DNA of 64,000 bases from the NCBI RefSeq assembly GCF_007845645.1, contig NZ_VCQV01000001.1, positions 186,001-250,000 on the forward strand, given 5' to 3'. The notes beneath the pieces were generated by a model, which had not been told where the DNA came from, ran no database searches, and was given only the letters and a program-made list of their open reading frames with translations. Both the position numbers and the translations under genes were made by a program. This DNA is from Leekyejoonella antrihumi (GTDB lineage Bacteria > Actinomycetota > Actinomycetes > Actinomycetales > Dermatophilaceae). The first letter of the stretch is position 1. The number at the start of each line of letters is the position of its first letter. Positions 17,132-24,375 of this stretch are shown here, piece by piece.

Positions 17132-18820
17132 TCAGGCATGTCCGTGCTGCCGCGACGCCGTGGCCTGTGCGTAACGCGAGCCCGCGAAGAGCAACAGCAG
17201 CCCGACGACGATGAAGGCGCCGGCCCGGCTCATCCCGCTCAGGGTGGCCAGGTCGAAGACGAACAGCTTGGCGAGCGAGATCGCCACGACGGCCAGGCCC
17301 GTGCTCAGCGCAGCCTTGGCGTGCTGCCGATGCTTGAGGCCGAGGGCCAGCATGGTCATGGCGATCGACATCCAGGTCATGGTGACGAGGAAGTGGCCGG
17401 CCCGGAAGCCCTCGTCACCACCGGCGGTCGCACCAGCCGCGATGATCGCCGCGGTCAGGCCATAGCCACCGACCAGCCCGGCCAGACCGATCAGGACCCC
17501 GGACGGCAGGCTCGGCACGACCCGATTGAACGTCACCGCATAAAGTCCGGCACCCACTACGACCAGCAGACCGGCCACTGCGGAGGCGATGCTCAGCTGC
17601 TTGACTGCCTGATCTGCAACGGTCAGCGACGCTGGCTGCACGAGGTATCCGAAGTAGCACACGCCGACGGCAAAGAAACTGAATGCCGCCCAGGTTGCGA
17701 CCAGCGAATGAGACTGGTGCACAGCAACTCCCACCGTCATGGCAAGAGCAAGGAGGATCACCGGCAGCCAACCGCCCGTGGTGACTGCGAAGGCCGCCTC
17801 GAACACCAGTACCGCCGCGATGATCGCCGTCATCCCACTCGTCACGGGGCCAAGCGGGCGAGTGACGATGGCACCGATCACGGTGCCTCCGGCAAGCACG
17901 GACGCGAGCAGCACACCGGCCGGCCGATCTGTTGCAGGCACTATGGCAAACACGGGCACGAACGCGGTGAGGTACATCGCGCCAGTGAGCTCCTCGAGCG
18001 CACGATGACTTGCCAGCAGACCTGACACCATGCCGATCAGGGCGACCGCCACGGCCGCCGTCAGGGTGAGGCGGAACGAGAAATGGTGGGGGTCGACACG
18101 GGTGAGCAGGATCGCGAGCACCACCGGCACCGTGCGGACGGCACACAGGACCGGCCAGGTGCGGAGGCTCTCGGGCACCACGCCGGCGGCCTGCAGCAGG
18201 AGCAGGAAACCGATCAGCGTCACGGTGAGGCCGGAGGTGAGCACCGGCGACAGCGCCGCGACCGATGCCGTGACGAGCACCGCCAGCATCTGCGAGTTCC
18301 ACCGCATGGCGAGTGCGACCGAGCCGGCCGCGACGACTCCGGCCAATGCCAGTCCGGCCGACGACGGCAGCCAGTGGTAGATGCTGGTCATCGCCACCGC
18401 GACCATGAAGAACCCGGCGATACCGGTGCCGGCGAGCGCGATCCCGCCGACGCGACCACCGGTGCGGTCGAACGCCCGCCAGCCGGCCGCGACCAGCGCA
18501 GCACACAGTGCGGCACCTCCTGCAACGCGCACCTGCGGACCGAGCAGTCCGGCGCGAGCCGCGAGCACGAGCAGCATGACGACTCCGATCAACGTGACCG
18601 CGACGCCGGCGACGACGAGCACCCGGCTGACCATTCCATCGCGCTGCCAGCACGGCACCATCGGTGGTGGCAGCGGCGTGCCTAGGGGCGGCCCCTGCGG
18701 TGGGATCGGGCCGTTGCCCGGGCGACTCGGCGCCCAGGACGAGGGGGCGTTCTGGCCCGGCACCGCATACGGGTCGAAGCTCGGCTGCGTGGGCCGGTCT
18801 GGCAGCTGGTTGTTAGACAT
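17132..18820 (-). CDS. DUF2339 family polytopic membrane protein
   Basis: 562 residues from ATG 18820. A Pro-rich cytoplasmic N-terminus (about 1-60) precedes roughly 14 or more hydrophobic helices covering the rest. Segments such as GGIALAGTGIAGFFMVAVAMTS, GFRAGHFLVTMTWMSIAMTM and a C-terminal VFDLATLSGMSRAGAFIVVG are typical of DUF2339. The function of this family is unknown. It is likely monocistronic, with a stem-loop downstream and about 120 bases of intergenic DNA upstream. Confidence 0.82.
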   Translation of the reverse strand: MSNNQLPDRPTQPSFDPYAVPGQNAPSSWAPSRPGNGPIPPQGPPLGTPLPPPMVPCWQRDGMVSRVLVVAGVAVTLIGVVMLLVLAARAGLLGPQVRVAGGAALCAALVAAGWRAFDRTGGRVGGIALAGTGIAGFFMVAVAMTSIYHWLPSSAGLALAGVVAAGSVALAMRWNSQMLAVLVTASVAALSPVLTSGLTVTLIGFLLLLQAAGVVPESLRTWPVLCAVRTVPVVLAILLTRVDPHHFSFRLTLTAAVAVALIGMVSGLLASHRALEELTGAMYLTAFVPVFAIVPATDRPAGVLLASVLAGGTVIGAIVTRPLGPVTSGMTAIIAAVLVFEAAFAVTTGGWLPVILLALAMTVGVAVHQSHSLVATWAAFSFFAVGVCYFGYLVQPASLTVADQAVKQLSIASAVAGLLVVVGAGLYAVTFNRVVPSLPSGVLIGLAGLVGGYGLTAAIIAAGATAGGDEGFRAGHFLVTMTWMSIAMTMLALGLKHRQHAKAALSTGLAVVAISLAKLFVFDLATLSGMSRAGAFIVVGLLLLFAGSRYAQATASRQHGHA

Positions 18821-18942
18821 GCCTACAGCCTCGGAGACGGAGGCACCGGCGACATGAGTGGCGATACTCAGCGGGCCTGAGGGTTTCCGACCTCTACGAC
18901 CGGGAACCACCCGCCCCTCATACCCCGCGAGTTGTGGGCGGT

Positions 18943-19599
18943 TCAGTCGAGGCCCTGCTCGATGGCGTATCGGGTGAGCTCGACGCGGTTGGTCAGCGCG
19001 AGCTTGCGGAACGTGGCCTGCACGTGGTTCTCCACGGTGCGGTGGCTCACATCGAGCCGACGCGCAATCTGCTTGGCGCTCAGCCCCTTTGCCACCAGTC
19101 GCAGCACCTCCGTCTCACGCTCGGTCAGCCGCGGGATCACCGTCGTGCTGTTCGCGGGCGCCGACGACATCCGGCGGTATTCCCCGAGCACCAGGCCCGC
19201 GAGACCCGGCGTGAACACCGTTTGTCCCTGCGCCGTGGCGCTGACCGCCTGAATCAGCTCGGCCGCCGAGGCGCTCTTGACGAGATAGCCACAGGCACCG
19301 GCCTTTACGGCCTCCAGCACGTCGTCGCGCTCCGACGAGGCCGACAGGACCAGCACGTTCGAGCCCGGGGATGCGGCCAGCACGGCGGCCGTTGCATCCG
19401 CGCCGTTGCCATCCGGCAGCTGCATGTCCATGAGCACCACCTTCGGCAAGGTAGCACCTGCCCGATTCCTCGCACTTGCAACGTCGCCCGCAGTCGCTAC
19501 GACCTCGAAACCGGCGGCCTCGAGGTCGCGGCTGACACCGTCTCGCCACATCGGGTGGTCATCCACCACCATCACCGTGGTGGTCTCACTCGTTGCCAT
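18943..19599 (-). CDS. NarL/LuxR-family response regulator
   Basis: 218 residues from ATG 19599, with AGGAGG upstream. The receiver domain (about 8-125) has the acidic pair VVDDH, the phosphoacceptor Asp in LMDMQLPDGNG, the switch Ser in LVLSAS and the Lys in LVKSAS. The LuxR HTH (about 150-215) reads LTERETEVLRLVAKGLSAKQ and DVSHRTVENHVQATFRKL. Its partner should be the histidine kinase at 20375-21523, with a nucleotidyltransferase gene between them. The start was chosen by the ribosome binding site; the open frame extends 24 codons further. Confidence 0.93.
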   Translation of the reverse strand: MATSETTTVMVVDDHPMWRDGVSRDLEAAGFEVVATAGDVASARNRAGATLPKVVLMDMQLPDGNGADATAAVLAASPGSNVLVLSASSERDDVLEAVKAGACGYLVKSASAAELIQAVSATAQGQTVFTPGLAGLVLGEYRRMSSAPANSTTVIPRLTERETEVLRLVAKGLSAKQIARRLDVSHRTVENHVQATFRKLALTNRVELTRYAIEQGLD

Positions 19600-19667
19600 C
19601 TCATCCTCCTGCACAGCCCGGATCCTGCGACCAGCGTATGCAGTGGCGGCGCCGCCCGCGTCACTGC

Positions 19668-20378
19668 TCACCGTGCCGAGGCCGCCAGCTCCGCGGACAC
19701 CGCGGCGACCAGCTCAGCCGCACCCACCCGCGCCCCGATGCACCGACGGCCGATCCGCTGGTCTGCCAGCGCCCGCTCGATCAGCCCGGCGTGGTCCGGC
19801 ACACGTGCAACAGCCCACGTCCCGCCGTCGATCTTGGACACCAGCCAGCCGGTGCGAGACCAACACAGGGCACGGCACGCGTTCAGCACGGCATGCGCCT
19901 CGCACCCGTGGTCAACGCCCCACTGCAGCTCCGAACGCAGGTAGCCGGAAATGTCACAGTCCGAAACCACCCCGAACACCTCCGCCGGGCCCGGGCCGAG
20001 CAACGAGCGGCCGTGCGCGCGAGTCACCGCAATGTGCATGAGTAGGTCGGGATCACCACCACCATCATCAACCATCAGCTTGTCCGGACCGGTCGTGGCG
20101 TGCAGGAGGAACGGCCACGGAGCGGCAGGCCGGGCCGCCGCATCCATCGTGACCACCGAGAGCTCGACGGGCGAGTGCACGCTGTGACAGGCCGCGAGCA
20201 CGCGTTGGCCGTCACAGGCCTTGGACTCGGTCACCACCAGGACGTCGAGGTCGCTCGTCCCGGCGAGCCAGCCCCCGAGCGCCGCCGAACCGTGCAGATA
20301 CACGCCGACTGTCCCGGGGCCGAGTGCCTGGCGCAGCGCCCGCCCAAGACCAGCCGACTCCTCGCTCAGGCGAGTCAT
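19668..20378 (-). CDS. Nucleotidyltransferase of aminoglycoside-adenylyltransferase type
   Basis: 236 residues from ATG 20378, overlapping the kinase stop (ATGA). The Pol-beta-type nucleotidyltransferase motif is clear at about 25-45: LHGSAALGGWLAGTSDLDVL, with Gly-Ser and the Asp-x-Asp metal ligands. A helical C-terminal domain (about 140-236), with LNACRALCWSRTGWLVSKIDG, resembles the DUF4111 part of AadA/ANT(9)-like enzymes. These transfer AMP to hydroxyl groups, often of aminoglycosides; the natural substrate here is unknown. The position between a histidine kinase and its regulator, with translational coupling, is unusual. Confidence 0.85.
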   Translation of the reverse strand: MTRLSEESAGLGRALRQALGPGTVGVYLHGSAALGGWLAGTSDLDVLVVTESKACDGQRVLAACHSVHSPVELSVVTMDAAARPAAPWPFLLHATTGPDKLMVDDGGGDPDLLMHIAVTRAHGRSLLGPGPAEVFGVVSDCDISGYLRSELQWGVDHGCEAHAVLNACRALCWSRTGWLVSKIDGGTWAVARVPDHAGLIERALADQRIGRRCIGARVGAAELVAAVSAELAASAR

Positions 20379-21523
20379 GGCATGCCACGCGGGATCTGCA
20401 GCTCCCACTCGGTGCCCTCCCCCGGCCCGGTGCGCAGAGCGGCGGTGCCGCCCAGCGTCTCCACTCGGCCGCGGATCGACTCGGAGACACCCATGCGCCC
20501 CTCGGCCTCCGCCTCGGCAAGCCGACCCTCGGGTATGCCGATCCCGTCATCCCTGACCGTCAGCACCACCTCGCCGCCGAGATCCTCGATCAGGATGAAC
20601 ACCCTGGCACCCGGCCCGGCGTGCCGCGCCGCATTGTCGAGCACCGTGAGCACCACCGACGTGAGCTCGTCGACGCTCGCACCGGGCAGAAGCACCGGAT
20701 CGCCGGGCGCAGAGAGCTCGACCTCGCTGGGTATGCGTGCGCGCAACTGTTGCTGCAGGTCGACCTGAGCGCCGTCCCCTCGACGCGGCGTCACCGCCTG
20801 TCGACTCACCAGCGTCCGCAGCTCGCGCTCCTGCTCTCCTGCAAGGCGAGCGAGCTCGGCCGTCTCACCGCCGATCTCGTTGCCGCGACGCTGCACGAAA
20901 GCCAGCACCTGCAGCACCCCGTCATGGACCTCCCGAGCCAACCGCTCTCGCTCGGCGGTTGCGGCCTGCATGCGGACCGCTGCGTCGATCTGATCACGAG
21001 CGTGCCGCACGGTCGTCGACACCGCGCCGACCGCGAGCCCGACCGTCATCAGCACCGGCACCGTCGGAACGTCTGCAATATGGGTCAGACCGCCCCTGAC
21101 CACCATCGATCCCAGACCCATCACCAACCCGCTGGTCATCCCGACCCACGGGCCCCACAGCAGGGCCGCCGACGCGACGGCGTTCGCCACCCAGATCGTG
21201 GTGGGAAGCGTCTGGTGGGCGTGGTAGAAGTCCGGTGGAACACATAGCCTGGTGCTCCACATCAGCACCATCGTGATCACCTGCTCGGCGACGACGATCT
21301 TGACGCGACTGCGATAACCGAAGGCGAGCAGGCTGCCCGCGACCCCGGACCAGATCATCAGCAGCGCAATGAACATCCAGCTGAGCGCCGGCCGGTCGTA
21401 GTGGCCGTCGGACATGATCTGCACGGCGACCGCGTAAACCACGGTGGCCAGCCGAAACACCTGGGCGGCACGCCAGATCGGCAGCCGCCCCGAGGTGTCG
21501 TGCTCGATGGTCGCAGTGGTCAC
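20375..21523 (-). CDS. NarL-type sensor histidine kinase (MacS-like N-terminus)
   Basis: 382 residues from GTG 21523. About four to six membrane helices occupy residues 20-165. A HisKA_3 dimerisation domain contains the phosphoacceptor His in LAREVHDGVLQVLAF (about 195-210). The HATPase_c part (about 265-380) has an N box (VLDNAARHA), G1 box (VRDDGIGIPEG) and G2 (GEGTEWEL). It signals to the response regulator at 18943-19599. The start lies only 20 bases from that of the divergent LLM gene, so the two transcripts must be leaderless or overlapping. Confidence 0.93.
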   Translation of the reverse strand: MTTATIEHDTSGRLPIWRAAQVFRLATVVYAVAVQIMSDGHYDRPALSWMFIALLMIWSGVAGSLLAFGYRSRVKIVVAEQVITMVLMWSTRLCVPPDFYHAHQTLPTTIWVANAVASAALLWGPWVGMTSGLVMGLGSMVVRGGLTHIADVPTVPVLMTVGLAVGAVSTTVRHARDQIDAAVRMQAATAERERLAREVHDGVLQVLAFVQRRGNEIGGETAELARLAGEQERELRTLVSRQAVTPRRGDGAQVDLQQQLRARIPSEVELSAPGDPVLLPGASVDELTSVVLTVLDNAARHAGPGARVFILIEDLGGEVVLTVRDDGIGIPEGRLAEAEAEGRMGVSESIRGRVETLGGTAALRTGPGEGTEWELQIPRGMP

Positions 21524-21543
21524 GTCATCGACCGTAGGGCACG

Positions 21544-22485
21544 ATGGCCGTTGTGGACCTGCGTATCTTCACCGAACCCCAGCAAGGCGCGACCTATGAC
21601 GAGCTGCTCCGCGTCGCGCAGGCGACGCAGGCAGCGGGGTTCGACGGATTCTTCCGATCGGACCACTACCTCAAGATGGGGGACGTGTCCGGTCTGCCGG
21701 GTCCGACGGACGCGTGGGTGACCCTGGCCGGCCTGGCCCGCGAGACGGCCCACCTTCGGCTCGGGACCCTGGTGACCTCGGCGACGTTCCGCAATCCGGG
21801 TCCGCTGGCGATCTCCGTGGCACAGGTCGACCAGATGAGCGGCGGTCGCATCGAGCTCGGATACGGCGCGGGTTGGTACGAGCAGGAGCACACGGCATAC
21901 GGCCTGGACTTCCCGTCGGTGAAGGAACGCTTCGATCGCTTCGAGGAACACCTTGCCGTGATCACCGGACTCTGGTCGACCCCGGTCGGTGCGACGTTCT
22001 CGTATGCCGGGGCTCACGTGCGCGTGCAGGACTCGCCGGCACTACCGAAGCCGCTGCAACCAGAAGGCATTCCGTTGATCATCGGCGGTCACGGCAAACG
22101 TCGCACACCCGCACTCGCGGCGCGGTATGCGAGCGAGTTCAACGCGGGATTCACCTCGGTCGGCGACTCGGAGGCAGCGTTCGAGCGCACCCGAGCGGCT
22201 ATGCGCGTCCTTGGCCGGGCCGCCGACTCGATGACCTTCTCCACCGCCCAGGTGCTGTGCGTCGGGTCCACCGAGGCCGACCTGCGGCGACGCGCGGACG
22301 CGATCGGCCGAGACGTCGATGACCTGCGCTCCGGGGGTTTTGCCGGATCACCGGCCGAAGTCGTCGAGCAGCTGGGCCGGTTCGCCGACATCGGTGCGTC
22401 ACGCGCCTACCTGCAGCTGCTCGACCTCAGCGACCTCGACCACCTCGAGCTCGTCGCCTCGGAGGTGCTGCCTCAGCTGGGCTGA
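21544..22485 (+). CDS. LLM-class F420-dependent oxidoreductase
   Basis: 313 residues from ATG 21544. The luciferase-like TIM barrel is shown by the N-terminal DLRIFTEPQQGATYDELLRV, FFRSDHYLKMG with the conserved His, LGTLVTSATFRNPGPLA, and MSGGRIELGYGAGW. F420 is the expected cofactor in actinobacteria, though FMN cannot be excluded. The substrate is unknown. It overlaps the 3' end of the convergent HemD-CbiX gene by 13 bases. Confidence 0.9.
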   Translation: MAVVDLRIFTEPQQGATYDELLRVAQATQAAGFDGFFRSDHYLKMGDVSGLPGPTDAWVTLAGLARETAHLRLGTLVTSATFRNPGPLAISVAQVDQMSGGRIELGYGAGWYEQEHTAYGLDFPSVKERFDRFEEHLAVITGLWSTPVGATFSYAGAHVRVQDSPALPKPLQPEGIPLIIGGHGKRRTPALAARYASEFNAGFTSVGDSEAAFERTRAAMRVLGRAADSMTFSTAQVLCVGSTEADLRRRADAIGRDVDDLRSGGFAGSPAEVVEQLGRFADIGASRAYLQLLDLSDLDHLELVASEVLPQLG

Positions 22486-23987
22486 GTCACGGTCACCTCG
22501 TCGAACCGCCTGAGCACCAGGTCGATCAGGCGCGGGTGCGCGCCGAGCGGCTCGGCGATAGGTGTCGCGTCGACCCGCTCGAGCCGGGTCTGGAAGAACC
22601 CTCGGCCGATCAGGTAGGTCGCGACGGCGGCACCCGGGTGCGCCTTGACAACGTCGGCCACCGACGGTTCACCAGCCAGATAGCCGACGCGCACCTCGCC
22701 ATCCCAGAGCTCTCGCAGGTGCTCCGCCTGGGCGTCGACGTCGTCGGCCGCCTCGGTGCGGCTGGAGCCGGCGGCGGCCAGCACAACAGGCGTCCGCCGG
22801 CCCGCACCGGACTCCAGCAGCCGATCCCGCAGCACCTCCGCGAGCTCGGGCGCGGGTCCGAGTGGTCGTGCCGCGGTGGCGCGCACGCGGGACTCCACGG
22901 CCCGCGCGACGTCGACCTGTGTGTGGTACCCCGTGCTCAGCAGCAACGGCACCACGACGACTGGGTTGCCCTCGCCGACCAGCCGGTCCACGAGCGGCGC
23001 AACGGCAGGATCCTGGACGTCGACGTAGGCCACCTCGACCTGCAGGCCCGGGCGGGCCCGCCGCACGGCCGCTGCGATGTCGAGGACCGTCCGGCGGCCG
23101 TCCGCGTCGGCGGTGCCGTGCGCGCACACCACCAGCACGGGAGCCGCCTTGGAGCGTGGACGGCGATGCTCGCTGAGCTCCTCGACGACGGCGCGGATCA
23201 GGGCACCACTGCGAAATCTCTTCGGCACCAGTGGGGCAATCCCACCGGCGCGCAGCGGCGCAGCAGCGGTGTCGCCCACCGCGGCCGCCAGCACGCCATC
23301 CGGTGCGGTGAACGCGGCGGTCACCTCCGCCAGGACGCCTTCCGCACGGCATACGTCGAGGAAGGCGACCACGCCGGGAGCAGCGGTGAAGAGCACGGCG
23401 TCGCACTCCCGCCGGGCCACGAGATGAGCAGCGGAGCGCACCGCCTCAGGATCCGGTGCAGGCCCGGATCGGTAGACGGTCACCGCGCACACCTGCGCAC
23501 CACCGTCGCGGAGGGCTGCGTCGAAGTCGTCCGATCTGATGCCGTGGTGCTGGACCGCCACCCACTTGCCCTCGACACCTTCCGAGAGCAGCCGGGTGCG
23601 AATCTCGTCCATCGTCTCCGAAGGGGCCACCCAGTCCGGTGTGATGCCGCGTGCCTGCAGAGCCCCCTGGGCCTTCGCACCGCGGGCGATCACGTATGCC
23701 CCTGACAGCGCCTCATACAGCGCGGTTCCGGCACCCCTGGCATCGGCGGCCTCGAACCAGCCGCGCAGGCCTATTCCCGTGGTTGCCACGAGCACATCCG
23801 GCGGGCGGGCGATCAGCTGATCCGTGCGTTCCGCCAGGTCCGCGTCGTCGGCGTGCGAGATCATCGACATCGTCTGCGCGTGCACGACCCGCGCGCCGCG
23901 CCGCTCCAGTGCCGCAGCCATCTCGGTCGCACTCCGCTGAGCGGTCAGCACGATGCGGCGACCGCTCAAGTCACCCAGCTCCGCCAT
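22473..23987 (-). CDS. Fused uroporphyrinogen-III synthase / CbiX-type sirohydrochlorin chelatase
   Basis: 504 residues from ATG 23987, with AGGAGAT upstream. The HemD-like half (about 1-265) has RRIVLTAQRSATEMAAALERR and the AVQHHGIRSDDFDAAL and FTAAPGVVAFLD segments. The CbiX-like half (about 275-500) has VLVVCAHGTADADGRR, with metal-ligand His, and LLLSTGYHTQVDVARAV with a second His. It makes uroporphyrinogen III and inserts metal into sirohydrochlorin, two steps needed for siroheme. It overlaps nirD by 17 bases and is the last gene of the nirB-nirD transcript. The methyltransferase step is not encoded here. Confidence 0.88.
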   Translation of the reverse strand: MAELGDLSGRRIVLTAQRSATEMAAALERRGARVVHAQTMSMISHADDADLAERTDQLIARPPDVLVATTGIGLRGWFEAADARGAGTALYEALSGAYVIARGAKAQGALQARGITPDWVAPSETMDEIRTRLLSEGVEGKWVAVQHHGIRSDDFDAALRDGGAQVCAVTVYRSGPAPDPEAVRSAAHLVARRECDAVLFTAAPGVVAFLDVCRAEGVLAEVTAAFTAPDGVLAAAVGDTAAAPLRAGGIAPLVPKRFRSGALIRAVVEELSEHRRPRSKAAPVLVVCAHGTADADGRRTVLDIAAAVRRARPGLQVEVAYVDVQDPAVAPLVDRLVGEGNPVVVVPLLLSTGYHTQVDVARAVESRVRATAARPLGPAPELAEVLRDRLLESGAGRRTPVVLAAAGSSRTEAADDVDAQAEHLRELWDGEVRVGYLAGEPSVADVVKAHPGAAVATYLIGRGFFQTRLERVDATPIAEPLGAHPRLIDLVLRRFDEVTVTQPS

Positions 23988-24375
23988 CCGATCTCCTCTC
24001 GCCGCTGCCTGTCGGCACATCGGGCGCGGCGTGAGGTTGGATTTCCACGCTGCCGTCACGAACCCGCACCGCCCAGCATCCCAGGGTCAGGTCGTAGTCG
24101 TCGAGGCACGCCCCGCTGTCCAGGTCGTAGACCTGCTTCAGCAGTGGAGAGGTCAGCGTCGGCAGCTGCCGACCACCGACCTCACGACTGCCGACGATTC
24201 CGCGCGCCATCACATGCGACCGGCTCACCGGGTCGTAGTGCCCGACGGCCCGCACCTCGTCTCCGGTGAGCCGGACGACGGCGACCTGGATGTCTCCGAC
24301 GAGGGCAACGACGGCGCGCTCCACCGGCAACTGCTCAAGGAGGCACACCGTCACCCACCCGTCGGTGCCCTTCAC
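23971..24375 (-). CDS. nirD: Assimilatory nitrite reductase small subunit
   Basis: 134 residues from GTG 24375, overlapping the nirB stop (GTGA). A Rieske-like beta fold with WVTVCLLEQLPVERAVVAL, VAVVRLTGDEVRAVGHYDPVS, and a C-terminal LGCWAVRVRDGSVEI. The Cys/His pairs of true Rieske proteins are absent, as is normal for NirD. It assists NirB in reducing nitrite to ammonia in the cytosol. Confidence 0.92.
   Translation of the reverse strand: MKGTDGWVTVCLLEQLPVERAVVALVGDIQVAVVRLTGDEVRAVGHYDPVSRSHVMARGIVGSREVGGRQLPTLTSPLLKQVYDLDSGACLDDYDLTLGCWAVRVRDGSVEIQPHAAPDVPTGSGERRSDGGAG

Noticed and set aside
19668-20378. Firm call of aminoglycoside resistance
   Set aside because: The fold fits, but substrate cannot be told from sequence and no mobile element surrounds it.
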